From assembly GCF_050571805.1 (NCBI RefSeq), contig NZ_CP192219.1: a stretch of 64,000 nt of DNA. One strand, given 5' to 3'. A program made the translations under genes and the position numbers. The stretch comes from Halodesulfovibrio aestuarii. Lineage in GTDB: Bacteria > Desulfobacterota > Desulfovibrionia > Desulfovibrionales > Desulfovibrionaceae. Under the pieces are notes generated by a model. That model was not told where the DNA came from and searched no databases. It worked only from the letters and a program-made list of their open reading frames with translations. Below, piece by piece: positions 23,829 to 33,509 of the stretch; position 1 is the first letter of the stretch; each line of letters begins with the position of its first letter.

Positions 23829-26246
23829 ATGGCAATTAAACAAGTTGGTTTTAATTTTGTTATCGGCTCTTCGCTGAATAGCAACTTTACGGCAAATATG
23901 AACCGCACAGAACGCGGACTCAGCCGTATTGGTGAAGCTGTTACCAGCTTGAATAAAATGCCGGCGTTACGTCTGGGAAATGATCTTGCGCGCCAGAGTG
24001 GGCGCATTAGCGAGTACCGTACTCAGCTACAAAAAGCACAAGCAGAACTTGTGCAGTTGAACTTGCAGGGTAAAGAAGCCGGAGAAGTTTCCGGCTTACT
24101 TGCCCGCAAGATTGAACGCACAGAAGCAACCATTGCCAAAGTAACAAATGCAATGGAGCGCGAAGGCCGCAGCTATGCTCGCAATGTTGTTAAAGCAAAA
24201 CAGCATGCAGGTTCCATTGCTGCCATGCGCAAAGAATATGGTGGATTAAACACTGCACTTGCGCAGGCAAAACAAAGACAAGATGCCTACGCCGCAAGCA
24301 TGGCAAAGTCTCAAAAGTATGCAGAGCAGCGCAAAAACCTTAAAGGGCAAATTGTCGGAACAGCTGCAATGGCTGGTGCTGCTGCGGCTCCCCTTGTTCT
24401 TGGTGAACAGGTAGCACAGGCAAAGTTTCGTTTAAGTACTGCCATCAACAGCGACAACAAAAACGCAGCAATGGTTGATGCGGGTAAGCAGGCGCGGGAA
24501 TTATCTCGCGAAGGTTTGGCTTCTCTTACAGAAGCGTATGACATTCAATATGCCCTTAACTCTGCGGGACTTGATGCAGCTGCCGCACGTGCCGGCTCTT
24601 CCATTGTTGCCAAGGTTTCAAAGGTAACAAACGGACAAGCAGAATCCGTGGGTGAAGTGCTTGCAACCACATACAACAACTTGGGCAGTTCTCTTGCCGG
24701 AACAAACGAAGAAAAGTTTGCCCGCATCGGTGATCTGCTTACAAAGACGCAGCTTAAATTTCAGATTAAAGACTTCGGGCAGCTTGGCGAGTCCATGAAA
24801 GAAGGTTCTGCCGGACTTGCGAACTACAATGTAAATCTTGAACAAGGCGTTACCTTACTGGGCGTACTTAACTCCGCAGGTCTTGGTGGCAGCAAAGCTG
24901 GTACGGGCATGAATGCGGTTCTGCGTCAGTTAGGAAAAGCGCAAAAAGAATGGAACATTGATTTAGTGCGCGGCGCTAACGGGCAGCTTGATATGGTCGC
25001 CACGTTGCAGCAGGTGAATGCTGCGCTCGACGGTATGGGGCAAGATGAACGTGCACAGGCCATTCAAAACGTGTTCGGTGACGAAGGCTCAAAAGCTATT
25101 GTGCCGATGCTGAAAAATCTTGATTCGCTCTCTGCCACTGTCAAAGACGTTAGCGAAGGTGCCCGTGGCGTTGTTGATTCCAACATTGCCAACTACCTCA
25201 AAACCGCCACACCTAATGCCGCCAAGGTTACAAACAGCCTTACTGATCTTGCGGGTGTTATCTCCTCTGCCGTTGCTCCAGAACTAAACATGATGCTTGA
25301 TTCCTTTGCCAGTGGCGTAAACGTACTGGCTGATTTTGCACGTGAACACACAGGCGTAACGAAAACAGTTACCGGCCTTGTGGGTGGCCTTATTGCCCTA
25401 AAAACTGCGGCTCTTGGACTTGGAATTTTCCGCACCATTATGGGGCAAGGTTTCGAGTTTTTGAAACGAGGCAAGTTGCAGAAAGGATTTAGCGGCCCCG
25501 TTCCCGTTACGGTTACAAACTCCGGTTCGCTGGGTGATTCCGACTCCGGCGGGTTTGGTATGGACAGTGATAGCAAAAAGAAAAAGTCCCGCAAACGTAG
25601 CGGTAAAAGCCGTAGAAGCAAATTTTCACGCAGGCTTGGAAGATCCAAAGCCGGACGCATATTCGGCAAGCTTTCCAATGGGCGTATTGGCAACATGTTT
25701 AGCAAATTAGCGAACAGTAAAGCCGGCAACATGATGGGCAATCTTGTGAACAGCAAGGCTGGAAAATTCCTCGGTAAAGGCTTTCGTCCTCTCAGTATGA
25801 TTATGGGCGCTGGCTCTCTTGTTAATTCCCTTTCATCCGGTGAAAAAGTTGGCGAAACCGTTGGCAGTATGGCGGGTGGTACTGGCGGCAGCATGGCTGG
25901 TTCTGCCATTGGCGCTGCTATCGGGTCGTTTATTCTTCCCGGCATTGGTACAGCGATTGGTGGCATGCTTGGCGGTTTGGGCGGCGGCATGCTGGGGGAC
26001 TGGCTTGGCGGTGCAGCTGGTAAACAGTTTGATGGCATAGAGCAGGCCGCAGAGTCTGCGGATAAAGTTCTAGCACCTGCCAATGAAACTAAAGTGGAAA
26101 TGTCCGTCACGTACAACATTCCCGCTGGATTAACCGAAGCAGAAAGAAACCGGTTTATGGCTCAAAAAGATAAAGAACTGGTCAACACTATGACCGACCA
26201 AGTTAACAAAATGCACCATGAACAACGGAGACGCGCCCTTGACTAG
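23829..26246 (+). CDS. Tail tape measure protein
   Basis: An 805-residue protein of the TP901/P2 gpT tape measure type. It shows an N-terminal helical coiled-coil (RTQLQKAQAELVQLNLQGKE), the conserved core around AKFRLSTAINSDNKNAAMVDA to ANYNVNLEQGVTLLGVLNSAG, and a hydrophobic span near 525-550. A very basic Ser/Lys/Arg-rich stretch (about 570-640) and a glycine-rich membrane-like segment precede the end. It sets tail length and contacts the membrane during injection. It overlaps gpX by 29 bases. Confidence 0.85.
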   Translation: MAIKQVGFNFVIGSSLNSNFTANMNRTERGLSRIGEAVTSLNKMPALRLGNDLARQSGRISEYRTQLQKAQAELVQLNLQGKEAGEVSGLLARKIERTEATIAKVTNAMEREGRSYARNVVKAKQHAGSIAAMRKEYGGLNTALAQAKQRQDAYAASMAKSQKYAEQRKNLKGQIVGTAAMAGAAAAPLVLGEQVAQAKFRLSTAINSDNKNAAMVDAGKQARELSREGLASLTEAYDIQYALNSAGLDAAAARAGSSIVAKVSKVTNGQAESVGEVLATTYNNLGSSLAGTNEEKFARIGDLLTKTQLKFQIKDFGQLGESMKEGSAGLANYNVNLEQGVTLLGVLNSAGLGGSKAGTGMNAVLRQLGKAQKEWNIDLVRGANGQLDMVATLQQVNAALDGMGQDERAQAIQNVFGDEGSKAIVPMLKNLDSLSATVKDVSEGARGVVDSNIANYLKTATPNAAKVTNSLTDLAGVISSAVAPELNMMLDSFASGVNVLADFAREHTGVTKTVTGLVGGLIALKTAALGLGIFRTIMGQGFEFLKRGKLQKGFSGPVPVTVTNSGSLGDSDSGGFGMDSDSKKKKSRKRSGKSRRSKFSRRLGRSKAGRIFGKLSNGRIGNMFSKLANSKAGNMMGNLVNSKAGKFLGKGFRPLSMIMGAGSLVNSLSSGEKVGETVGSMAGGTGGSMAGSAIGAAIGSFILPGIGTAIGGMLGGLGGGMLGDWLGGAAGKQFDGIEQAAESADKVLAPANETKVEMSVTYNIPAGLTEAERNRFMAQKDKELVNTMTDQVNKMHHEQRRRALD

Positions 26247-26436
26247 CTACATTGCTCAGACGGGTGAAACCTTCGATGCGATCGCCCGTAATTTGTGGAA
26301 CGATGAACGACTGTTCCAGCGGCTTGTTGATGCAAACCCGCAGTATCGAACTGTTGTATTTTTTGCCGGTGGTGAAACGCTCAACGTGCCAGATCTTCCA
26401 GCAGCAACAACGACTATCAAAGCGCCCTGGGAATAA
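26218..26436 (+). CDS. Tail protein X (LysM-like)
   Basis: A 72-residue protein of the P2 gpX type: SYIAQTGETFDAIARNLW, LVDANPQ, GETLNVPDLP, with the WE end also seen in P2 gpX. The ATG at 26218 lies inside the tape measure gene. A TTG at 26239 preceded by GGAG at good spacing would give a 65-residue product, closer to P2 gpX in length, so the true start is uncertain. Confidence 0.75.
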   Translation: MNNGDAPLTSYIAQTGETFDAIARNLWNDERLFQRLVDANPQYRTVVFFAGGETLNVPDLPAATTTIKAPWE

Positions 26437-26438
26437 CC

Positions 26439-27455
26439 ATGCATACCAGAAACGCCTATTTCGACATAACCATACGCGGCAAGAATGTTTCCACGCAGCT
26501 TGCGCCGTACATTACGTCCGTTACGTGGTCGGATGCTGCTAACTCTACCGAGGCGGACAGTTTGGACATTGAACTGGATAACCGAGACGGTCTTTTCTCC
26601 GGAGCATGGCAGCCCACTAAAGGCGATAAGCTGACGGCGAAACTCATTACTGAACACTGGCACAGTGAACATGAGCGGCTTGTAGTTAACTGTGGCGTAT
26701 TTGAAATAGACGAAACAGCCTACAAGTTCGGCGGCGCTGGTGACTCCATCACGCTTAAAGCTATTTCCGCAATGGTTAAAGGCGCGATCCGCCGTGAGAA
26801 GAAAAGCCGCGCATGGGAGAACACCACTTTTTCTGCCATAGCAAACAAGATTGCTACCCAGCATGGTTTCGGCTGCGTGTTCACTGGTGATGATGTGCAG
26901 TTTACCCGCATTGAGCAAAAGTCTGAAAGCGACATTGCCTTTATCCGCCGCCTTGCCAAAGAACATGGCCACGCATTGAAGCTGGGAGATGGCAAAGTAA
27001 TTTTGATGGACGAAGCCAAGCAAGACAAAAAGCCAAGCGTTGGCACCATAAACAAAAACATGGTGCTCTCTGTTGAGATTACGGACAAAAGTACGGACAT
27101 CTATTCAGCCTGCGAGATTCAATACCATGACGCTGCCACGAACGAGACGCGCAAATATCTATGCAAACCGGAAGGCGTTCCCACCTCTGGCCAGACTCTT
27201 AAAATCAAATCGCGGGTTGAATCTCTGGACGCTGCCCGCAAAAAAGCAACCGCAGCTTTACGCAGGAAAAACAAGTTTGAAACAAGCGGCACCATCTCTT
27301 GTATGGGCAACCCGCATTGTATTGCAGGCTCTGTCTGCACGCTAGGTGGTTTCGGAGTTTTGAACGGCTTGTACGCTATTGAGAAATCCACGCATACAAC
27401 GGGTGAAGGTGGCTATACCGTGTCTCTCTCTATCCGCAGGACGGTGAATTACTAA
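26439..27455 (+). CDS. Baseplate hub protein, late control gene D family
   Basis: A 338-residue protein of the P2 gpD family: VTWSDAANSTEADSLDIELD near the start, FEIDETAYKFGGAGDSITLK, and QKSESDIAFIRRLAKEHGHA in the middle, then a beta-rich C-terminus. Hub of the baseplate at the tail tip. It overlaps the gpV gene by one base. Confidence 0.85.
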   Translation: MHTRNAYFDITIRGKNVSTQLAPYITSVTWSDAANSTEADSLDIELDNRDGLFSGAWQPTKGDKLTAKLITEHWHSEHERLVVNCGVFEIDETAYKFGGAGDSITLKAISAMVKGAIRREKKSRAWENTTFSAIANKIATQHGFGCVFTGDDVQFTRIEQKSESDIAFIRRLAKEHGHALKLGDGKVILMDEAKQDKKPSVGTINKNMVLSVEITDKSTDIYSACEIQYHDAATNETRKYLCKPEGVPTSGQTLKIKSRVESLDAARKKATAALRRKNKFETSGTISCMGNPHCIAGSVCTLGGFGVLNGLYAIEKSTHTTGEGGYTVSLSIRRTVNY

Positions 27456-28138
27456 TGCAAGACTACACCCACGACATTGGCGCACTGGCTGCGGTGCTTG
27501 GTAACTTATTTCAGATCGGCAAGGTGACGTCTGTTAGCGATGCAGCCGGAACCTGCCGTGTTGTAATGCCAGATGCAGACAACATGGAAAGTTTTGACCT
27601 GCGCGTACTGCAAGCCAAAACCCACAAGGACAAGCAATACATTATGCCGGATGTTGGTGAAATGGTGCTGTGTGCCTTTCTTCCATCCGGTAACGAGCAA
27701 GGCTTTGTGCTAGGTGCCTACTATTCTGAAACAGACCCCGTGCCTGTTACTACTCGCGACAAGTGGCATGCACGATTTAAAGACGGTGCAACCATTGAGT
27801 ACGACCGGAATACGCACGTTCTTTCCGCAGTTATTCCCGGTGATGCCACCATAGAAACAACTGGCAACATTTCCGCAATAGCTGACGGAACGATTACCGG
27901 AACTTCTAAGAAGTCAATTACGCTCAATGCTCCGATTATTACGCTTAACGGCAAGACTTTTATCAACGGCGCACTCTCTCAAGGTGGCGGCTCCAATGGT
28001 GGCGATGCTTCATTTAAAGGCAAGCTGCACACCACAGACGATATTTCAACCGATGCAGATGTAGTGGCAAACGTATCACTCAACGGCCACAAGCACACAT
28101 GCCCGCATGGTGGCGACACAGGAGCACCGCATGACTAG
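27455..28138 (+). CDS. Baseplate assembly protein V (tail spike)
   Basis: A 227-residue protein with the gpV OB-fold start (FQIGKVTSVSDAAGTCRVVM, MPDVGEMVLCAFLPSGNEQG) and a repetitive beta region with Ala/Thr-rich strands, ending HKHTCPHGGDTGAPHD. The His/Cys cluster at the end probably binds an iron or other metal at the spike tip, as in P2 gpV. It overlaps the next gene by eight bases. Confidence 0.85.
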   Translation: MQDYTHDIGALAAVLGNLFQIGKVTSVSDAAGTCRVVMPDADNMESFDLRVLQAKTHKDKQYIMPDVGEMVLCAFLPSGNEQGFVLGAYYSETDPVPVTTRDKWHARFKDGATIEYDRNTHVLSAVIPGDATIETTGNISAIADGTITGTSKKSITLNAPIITLNGKTFINGALSQGGGSNGGDASFKGKLHTTDDISTDADVVANVSLNGHKHTCPHGGDTGAPHD

Positions 28139-29009
28139 CTTGCTGAAAACTATCAGTGCCGAACTGTTTGCAAACGGGCGCGCCGCAGAAGGCATTCCTA
28201 AAGTTGCACGAGAGATTGCAGTACAAGCAGGCACCACGCTCGAGCATGAAGGACTTACCCTTGTTACGCGCCAGATGGAACGCGAGCATTCAGCCCTTAC
28301 GCGTGATCTTTACGAAGCCACAGGAAACGCAACAGCTGGCGGAACACCTGACCAAGTTGCAAACAGTTTTTTGCATGGTCGGTTCGTAAAAATTCCCGTG
28401 GATGGTTGGAGCGTGGCAAACGACAATGGACTCCGTTCCAAGCTTGTAGATACCGCACTGGATGGCATAAAGGACAAGAAACCCGTGCCGCAGATTACTG
28501 AGAATATGCAACAGGTACACACAGAAACCGTTGCTATGCCAGCGCCACAAGTTGCGCCTGTAACAACGCAGCCCGTGCCTACGTCGCAAAGCATGACAAC
28601 TACACAGGCCGTACCGCCGCAGAGTCCTATAGGATCTTTCGGGACAATCGCGTTTCAGGTTTCTCGCGAAAACACCATAACGCCGGAAAAGTTTAACGTG
28701 TCGCGTCCTGCCCGTTTTGCAGAACACGCCATTCTGCACGCTGCGCCCAAAGGCCAGCACCTTGGCATTGGCCTGCGTGACATTTCAATCACTATCAAGT
28801 TGATGCATCCATTCTGCAAAAAGCCAGCTGCACGCATAGCAGAGCTGGAAGCCATGCAGGAAAGTGAACAGGCATACCCGCTGGTATTAGGTGGGCGCAA
28901 CTACGGCAATTACGCCCTGTTAAATCTTGATGTGACCGTGAACACGTTTGGATACGGCGGCGCGATTCAGTCCGCAGAAGTTCAACTGAAGCTGAAGGAA
29001 TATTTTTAA
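28131..29009 (+). CDS. Tail protein with C-terminal gpU-like domain
   Basis: A 292-residue protein. Residues 1-90 are helical (LLKTISAELFANGRAAEGIP) and unassigned, 130-180 form a Pro/Thr/Gln-rich linker, and the C-terminal 120 residues resemble P2 gpU (EQAYPLVLGGRNYGNYALLN, then AEVQLKLKEYF). P2 gpU is about 160 residues, so this looks like gpU with an added N-terminal domain. Start ATG 28131 with AGGAGCACCGC. Confidence 0.55.
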   Translation: MTSLLKTISAELFANGRAAEGIPKVAREIAVQAGTTLEHEGLTLVTRQMEREHSALTRDLYEATGNATAGGTPDQVANSFLHGRFVKIPVDGWSVANDNGLRSKLVDTALDGIKDKKPVPQITENMQQVHTETVAMPAPQVAPVTTQPVPTSQSMTTTQAVPPQSPIGSFGTIAFQVSRENTITPEKFNVSRPARFAEHAILHAAPKGQHLGIGLRDISITIKLMHPFCKKPAARIAELEAMQESEQAYPLVLGGRNYGNYALLNLDVTVNTFGYGGAIQSAEVQLKLKEYF

Positions 29010-29333
29010 ATGTACACCGTAGATACCACCACCGAATGGCGCCAGCAGTATGGGGCAACGAGTATTACAGCAATTCTGCAAAATGTTCGGAACATACTTT
29101 CCACCACGCGCGGCACTGTACCGCTGGATAGAACCTTTGGTATTAGGCAAACGTTTTTAGATAAGCCTCAAGCGGAGGCCATGGCGTTGTTTACGGGCGA
29201 AGTAATCGCAGAGGTTGAGAAGCAGGAACCCCGTGTGCGTGTGCTGCGTGTTGAGTTTGCCCCTCGTACCAGTGAAGCCGCTGACGGGCGGCTGTACCCC
29301 GTTGTTACGCTTGAAATTAAGGAGGCAACATGA
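29010..29333 (+). CDS. Baseplate wedge protein W (gp25-like)
   Basis: A 107-residue protein with the GPW/gp25 signature: ILQNVRNILSTTRGTVPLDR, FGIRQTFLDKP, then VIAEVEKQEPRVRVLRVEF. It is part of the baseplate wedge. Its end overlaps the gpJ start (ATGA). Confidence 0.85.
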   Translation: MYTVDTTTEWRQQYGATSITAILQNVRNILSTTRGTVPLDRTFGIRQTFLDKPQAEAMALFTGEVIAEVEKQEPRVRVLRVEFAPRTSEAADGRLYPVVTLEIKEAT

Positions 29334-30427
29334 GTCTTCCCGCTCTTACATTTGTAGATAACGACCCTGCAAAGATTGAATCGCGCATGATTGCGAACTT
29401 CGAAGCGATTACAGGTACAAAACTTTACCCGGGTGCGCCTGAACGTCTGTTGTTGGAAAGTACAGCAATGGAGTTCGCGCTGATCCGCAGTGAGTTTGAC
29501 CATAGCGCAAAGCAGAATTTAGCCACCTATGCAGAAGATGAGCACCTTGATCACGTAAGCGCGTTTGTTTCTACCAAGCGCCTCGATGCTGCGTGTGCTT
29601 CATGTCCTTTTGAATTTACGGCAGAAGCAGAACACACAGGCATTGTTGTTCCCAAGGGTTCGCAGATTACACCTGATGGCAAGCTTATGTTTGCCACAAC
29701 TGAAGATGCAGGGCTTGTTGTTGGCGAAACAGCGGTAACGGTTAAAGCTGCATGTGAAACAGCCGGCAGCATTGCCAACGGCTTTGCAGCTGGACAGATC
29801 AATAAGCTTGTGAAGCCGATTGCGGGCATTGTTTCTGTACAAAACACCGCCACAAGCATGGGCGGTGCAAACGTGGAAAGTAACGACCACTTGCGAGAAC
29901 GCGCCCTCAAAGCGCCGCGTGGGTTTAGTACAGCCGGCCCCGTTGGTGCGTATGGCTGGTGGGCCATGTCTGCACATCAGGAAGTTGCACACGCCGTTTC
30001 AGTCTCTCCGCAGCCGTGTGAAATTGAAGTGTATGTACTTATGGAAAAAGGCCGCATTCCCACCACTGAGGAGCTGGCACAGGTTGCCGCTGTTCTTTCT
30101 CCGGACAAAGTGCGCCCGCAAGGTGACAGAGTGCAGGTTCTCGCGCCCGCACAGATTGAATATACGCTAAATATTACATGGTATGCGCCATCTGTGCCGC
30201 AGCAAGCAGCACTTGCCGCAGAGGTTGACCACATTGTTGCAGAGTTCACTCAATGGCAGCGTCTGCGCCTTGGGCGTGACATTAACCCTTCCGAACTAAT
30301 TCACCGTTTACGCAGTGCCGGCGTTCAGAATGTGAATGTAGCTTTGCCAGCGTATGCCGCTGTTGCATCGACGCAAGTGGCAGTCTGTACCGGAACCACA
30401 ATCAACTTTGGTGGGGTGCAAGCCTAA
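29330..30427 (+). CDS. Baseplate assembly protein J
   Basis: A 365-residue protein of the gpJ/Mu gp47 family: LTFVDNDPAKIESRMIANFE, an internal ANVESNDHLRERALKAPRGF segment, and GPVGAYGWWAMSAH. Wedge protein that joins gpW and gpI. Tight overlaps with W and I genes. Confidence 0.9.
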   Translation: MSLPALTFVDNDPAKIESRMIANFEAITGTKLYPGAPERLLLESTAMEFALIRSEFDHSAKQNLATYAEDEHLDHVSAFVSTKRLDAACASCPFEFTAEAEHTGIVVPKGSQITPDGKLMFATTEDAGLVVGETAVTVKAACETAGSIANGFAAGQINKLVKPIAGIVSVQNTATSMGGANVESNDHLRERALKAPRGFSTAGPVGAYGWWAMSAHQEVAHAVSVSPQPCEIEVYVLMEKGRIPTTEELAQVAAVLSPDKVRPQGDRVQVLAPAQIEYTLNITWYAPSVPQQAALAAEVDHIVAEFTQWQRLRLGRDINPSELIHRLRSAGVQNVNVALPAYAAVASTQVAVCTGTTINFGGVQA

Positions 30428-31071
30428 TGACCACTCTTACGGAACTTCATTTTGCAGATCTGCTTCCGGATTCCATCAAGGATGATGCAACCACCAAGGC
30501 GCTGGCAGAAGTAATTGATATAGAATTTTCGCTGCTGCTTGCCACAATGAATGTGCCGCAGTTCTTATTGCGTGTTGATGACATGGTGGAGCCGGAACTT
30601 TCCATACTAGCGCGTGAATTGTGCGCGCCGTTCTGGGAGCCGGCTTTCAGTGTGGAGCGTAAACGCGAAGTTATTAAAAAGTCCCTTATCTGGAACATGA
30701 CACGTGGCACCAGCTGGTGTGTACGTGATGCACTGGAAACGGTGTACGGCAACGCAACATTAGAGGAATGGCACGAATACGGCGGCACACGCGGCACCTT
30801 TAAAGTGCGTGTGGATAACGATGATCCAGTAACAAAAGATTCATTTGGCAGGCTCACGCGCATATTGACCGAAACTAAACGACAGAGCCAGCACCTAGAC
30901 GCGCTTGTCATACCCCGCAGTGCAGAAAGCAGCCTTGTTGTTGGCGGTATGTGTGAGGTTGCACAGCCTATTATCGGCGTAATGCAGCATCATGCATCCG
31001 GTAGCGGGCAATGCGGCAGTGTTGGTGTGGCGTTTTTTCTCCCAAGCATCTTGTGCAACTCTCAACTGTAA
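30427..31071 (+). CDS. Tail protein I
   Basis: A 214-residue protein of the P2 gpI family: LHFADLLPDSIKDDATTKAL, ARELCAPFWEPAFSVERKRE, RGTSWCVRDALETVYGNATL. It connects the baseplate wedge to the tail fibres. It follows gpJ with a one-base overlap. Confidence 0.85.
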   Translation: MTTLTELHFADLLPDSIKDDATTKALAEVIDIEFSLLLATMNVPQFLLRVDDMVEPELSILARELCAPFWEPAFSVERKREVIKKSLIWNMTRGTSWCVRDALETVYGNATLEEWHEYGGTRGTFKVRVDNDDPVTKDSFGRLTRILTETKRQSQHLDALVIPRSAESSLVVGGMCEVAQPIIGVMQHHASGSGQCGSVGVAFFLPSILCNSQL

Positions 31072-31083
31072 AAAGGAACACCC

Positions 31084-32523
31084 ATGGCAACATTTATCAA
31101 CGTCCGAACTACTGAGGTAGGACAGACGTTACTTGCACAAGTTCACGCAGGTAGCGAAGAATTGACCATTACCGGTATTGCATTTGGCAGTGGCGCATGG
31201 ACAGACGAAGAATACGCCGAAAGAAACTTAACAGCGCTCAACAACGAAGTAATGCGCGTTGCCCCAAGTGGCGGTAGGCAGTCCGGCGGTGCAGCAGACA
31301 TTACTTGTGTACTTACAAACGTAACGCTTGATGAAGGCTTTGCCCTTACTGAGCTGGGTGTGATTGCAGAAAAAAAAGACGGCTCTGAAGTGCTTTACAT
31401 GGCAGATTGCGTGCCGCCTGTTAAATCTACATGGATCAGCGCTAAGGATGAATACCGCATTGAAATTCCCGTTACGCTGCGCATTAAGTGTTCCAGTAAT
31501 TCTACGGTAGAGATCCGCGTTGAAAGCACTGTGCCTGTAACAAATGAAGACTTGGAAAACCACAACACAGCGCCGAACGCGCATCACGATATTCGCGAAC
31601 TGTTGCGGACTCATACCCATACGTGGAGTGTTATTACCGGCAAGCCTTCTGTTTTTCCACCAGCTGGGCATACGCACACCCCTAATCAGGTAGGTTTAGG
31701 CAATTTACCTAACGCGAAAAGTGACAGCGTAACGTCTACCAGTAGCAACAGCCTTGCCACAAGTAAGGCTGTGAAAATTGCGTATGACAAAGGAAAGCAG
31801 GCTCTTGATCTCGCGGGTCAAAAGGCAGCATCCAATCACCACCATAATAGCGTGTATGCCACCAAAACACATACGCATACGCCTGCACATGTGGGGCTTG
31901 GTGAACTACCTAACGCGAAGAGCCACAGTGTCAGTTCAAGCCGTAATGATGTACTGGCTACAAGCTTAGCCGCAAAGACTGCATACGATAGAGGAACACA
32001 GGCATTAAATGCCGCAAATACCAAAGCTGCATCGAATCACAATCACGATTCACGTTATTACACAGAAAGCGAAGTCAGATCGCGTATTGCAGACTCTAAA
32101 ATTCATGGTGGCATTGAATTATTTAGTGGTTCTGTAAACAGCTCCGGACGGCCTATAGATGAAAAAACGGGACAACCCGATTTGCGATACGGCGTATGTG
32201 ATGGTCGCACATATGCTTCTCCAGATGGCAGGAATGTAAGTACACCCAATATGAGAGACCGATTTACCGTTGGTGCAGGCGGAAAATATTCCGTTGGAAG
32301 CAAAGGTGGTGCTGAAAAGGTTTCTCCAACCGTAAGCACGACTGCGTCACATGACCACCTAATCGCATATGAGACTGGTAATGATCTGTCGGGTTCCACT
32401 TATCACAACTTCAACAGCCGCAATACTGGCGATCCCGATGATGGAACGGCTCACACTGGTGGTTCTCAGGCGCATGAAAACCGGCCGCCATACATCGGCG
32501 TGTTTTACATTAAATATCTATAG
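31084..32523 (+). CDS. Tail fibre protein (gpH-like) with tail-collar C-terminus
   Basis: A 479-residue fibre. Residues 1-160 match the phage tail-collar fibre N-terminal domain (TTEVGQTLLAQVHAGSEELT) that docks to gpI. Residues about 196-325 hold two tandem copies of a 66-residue unit beginning HTHTP and ending SNHHH or SNHNH. The C-terminus has a collar-like region (GVCDGRTY, TPNMRDRFTVGAGGKYSVGS) and a distal tip ending ENRPPYIGVFYIKYL. Receptor binding is inferred. Confidence 0.85.
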   Translation: MATFINVRTTEVGQTLLAQVHAGSEELTITGIAFGSGAWTDEEYAERNLTALNNEVMRVAPSGGRQSGGAADITCVLTNVTLDEGFALTELGVIAEKKDGSEVLYMADCVPPVKSTWISAKDEYRIEIPVTLRIKCSSNSTVEIRVESTVPVTNEDLENHNTAPNAHHDIRELLRTHTHTWSVITGKPSVFPPAGHTHTPNQVGLGNLPNAKSDSVTSTSSNSLATSKAVKIAYDKGKQALDLAGQKAASNHHHNSVYATKTHTHTPAHVGLGELPNAKSHSVSSSRNDVLATSLAAKTAYDRGTQALNAANTKAASNHNHDSRYYTESEVRSRIADSKIHGGIELFSGSVNSSGRPIDEKTGQPDLRYGVCDGRTYASPDGRNVSTPNMRDRFTVGAGGKYSVGSKGGAEKVSPTVSTTASHDHLIAYETGNDLSGSTYHNFNSRNTGDPDDGTAHTGGSQAHENRPPYIGVFYIKYL

Positions 32524-32531
32524 GAGAAGTT

Positions 32532-33143
32532 ATGCACGTAACAGTTATTGCACCAGATAAAGTAGTTCTAGTTGATGGCAGCGCTCTAAAACTACCTAAC
32601 TTTGATTTTGATGAAACTCTTCACGCTATCCAGTTTGATGGGCAGGAGGGACAAATTGAATTTGAAACACCGGACGGAGGCGTAACCACTGCACCAGTCA
32701 CAGAATTAGAAGTGCAGCCATATGTGGAAGCATGGAATGCAGAAAAAGCACGACTTGAAGCGATTGTTCCACCGCCGTTAACACTTGATGAAGCCCGCAC
32801 CGCAAAGCAACGTCAGATCGCAGCCGCGCATGATGCGTTTCTTAAATCTCAAAGCGTGGAATATTCCGAAATGGAGCGGCAAACATGGGATAGCCAGCGT
32901 ACAGAATCACAAGCGCTTCTCGCTGATCCACAAGCAGCAGCTCAACTTGTACGAGCGATTGCTAATGCACGCGGCATGGATGTGATAGAAATGGCGCGGC
33001 GCATTCAAGAGAACACACAGGCATGGTCAGTTCTTGCAGGCCACGCCACAGGTCAGCGCTTGAAGTATCAAGACGCGTTGGAAGCTTGCACGACCGTTGA
33101 ACAGGTTGAGGCTATTTCTATTTCTTTCACTACACCGGAGTAA
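32532..33143 (+). CDS. Putative tail fibre assembly/accessory protein
   Basis: A 203-residue protein just after the fibre gene. The C-terminal 125 residues (LDEARTAKQRQIAAAHDAFL and WDSQRTESQALLADPQAAAQ) resemble DUF4376-type fibre-associated proteins. The N-terminal half is a small beta domain. Chaperone or fibre-accessory role inferred from position. Confidence 0.6.
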   Translation: MHVTVIAPDKVVLVDGSALKLPNFDFDETLHAIQFDGQEGQIEFETPDGGVTTAPVTELEVQPYVEAWNAEKARLEAIVPPPLTLDEARTAKQRQIAAAHDAFLKSQSVEYSEMERQTWDSQRTESQALLADPQAAAQLVRAIANARGMDVIEMARRIQENTQAWSVLAGHATGQRLKYQDALEACTTVEQVEAISISFTTPE

Positions 33144-33146
33144 TCA

Positions 33147-33482
33147 ATGAACCTACTCGCACCGACTACCTACTTAGAAGCCTCTGAAGATCTTAAAAAT
33201 AGAGTTTGCAACGGCTGCGGCCCAGACGGATTAATAGGCAAACTTGTTCCGGAACATCTTCTAGGCGCAAGCATTGCCGAGGCATGTAATATTCACGACT
33301 GGATGTACCAGGAGGGAGAAGATAAGCAAAAAGCAGATCTCTATTTTTTGGCCAACATGATCTACCTGTGCACCCAAAAAAGTAAGTGGCTTTTACCTGC
33401 TCGAGCACTGATGGCTGTGCACTTTTTCCTAGCTGTTCATTATGGCGGAGAGGAGTATTTTGTGGTGGATGAGGCTACGTAA
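33147..33482 (+). CDS. Phospholipase A2-like protein at the end of the tail operon
   Basis: A 111-residue protein. It contains CNGCGPDGLIGKLVP (from residue 21) and ACNIHDWMYQEG, in which His50-Asp51 with Cys47 and Tyr54 match the PLA2 catalytic signature C-x2-H-D-x2-Y. A membrane-like hydrophobic segment (LLPARALMAVHFFLAVHYGG) is near the end. PLA2-like activity could help membrane penetration or lysis, but this is a motif-level call. It is followed by a terminator at 33510. Confidence 0.5.
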   Translation: MNLLAPTTYLEASEDLKNRVCNGCGPDGLIGKLVPEHLLGASIAEACNIHDWMYQEGEDKQKADLYFLANMIYLCTQKSKWLLPARALMAVHFFLAVHYGGEEYFVVDEAT

Positions 33483-33509
33483 TAATTGTAGCAGAAACGT
33501 ATTTAACAA

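Noticed and set aside
25193..26119. 308-codon minus-strand frame opposite the tape measure gene
   Set aside because: Pro/Ser-rich antisense shadow of a Gly/Ala-rich coding region.
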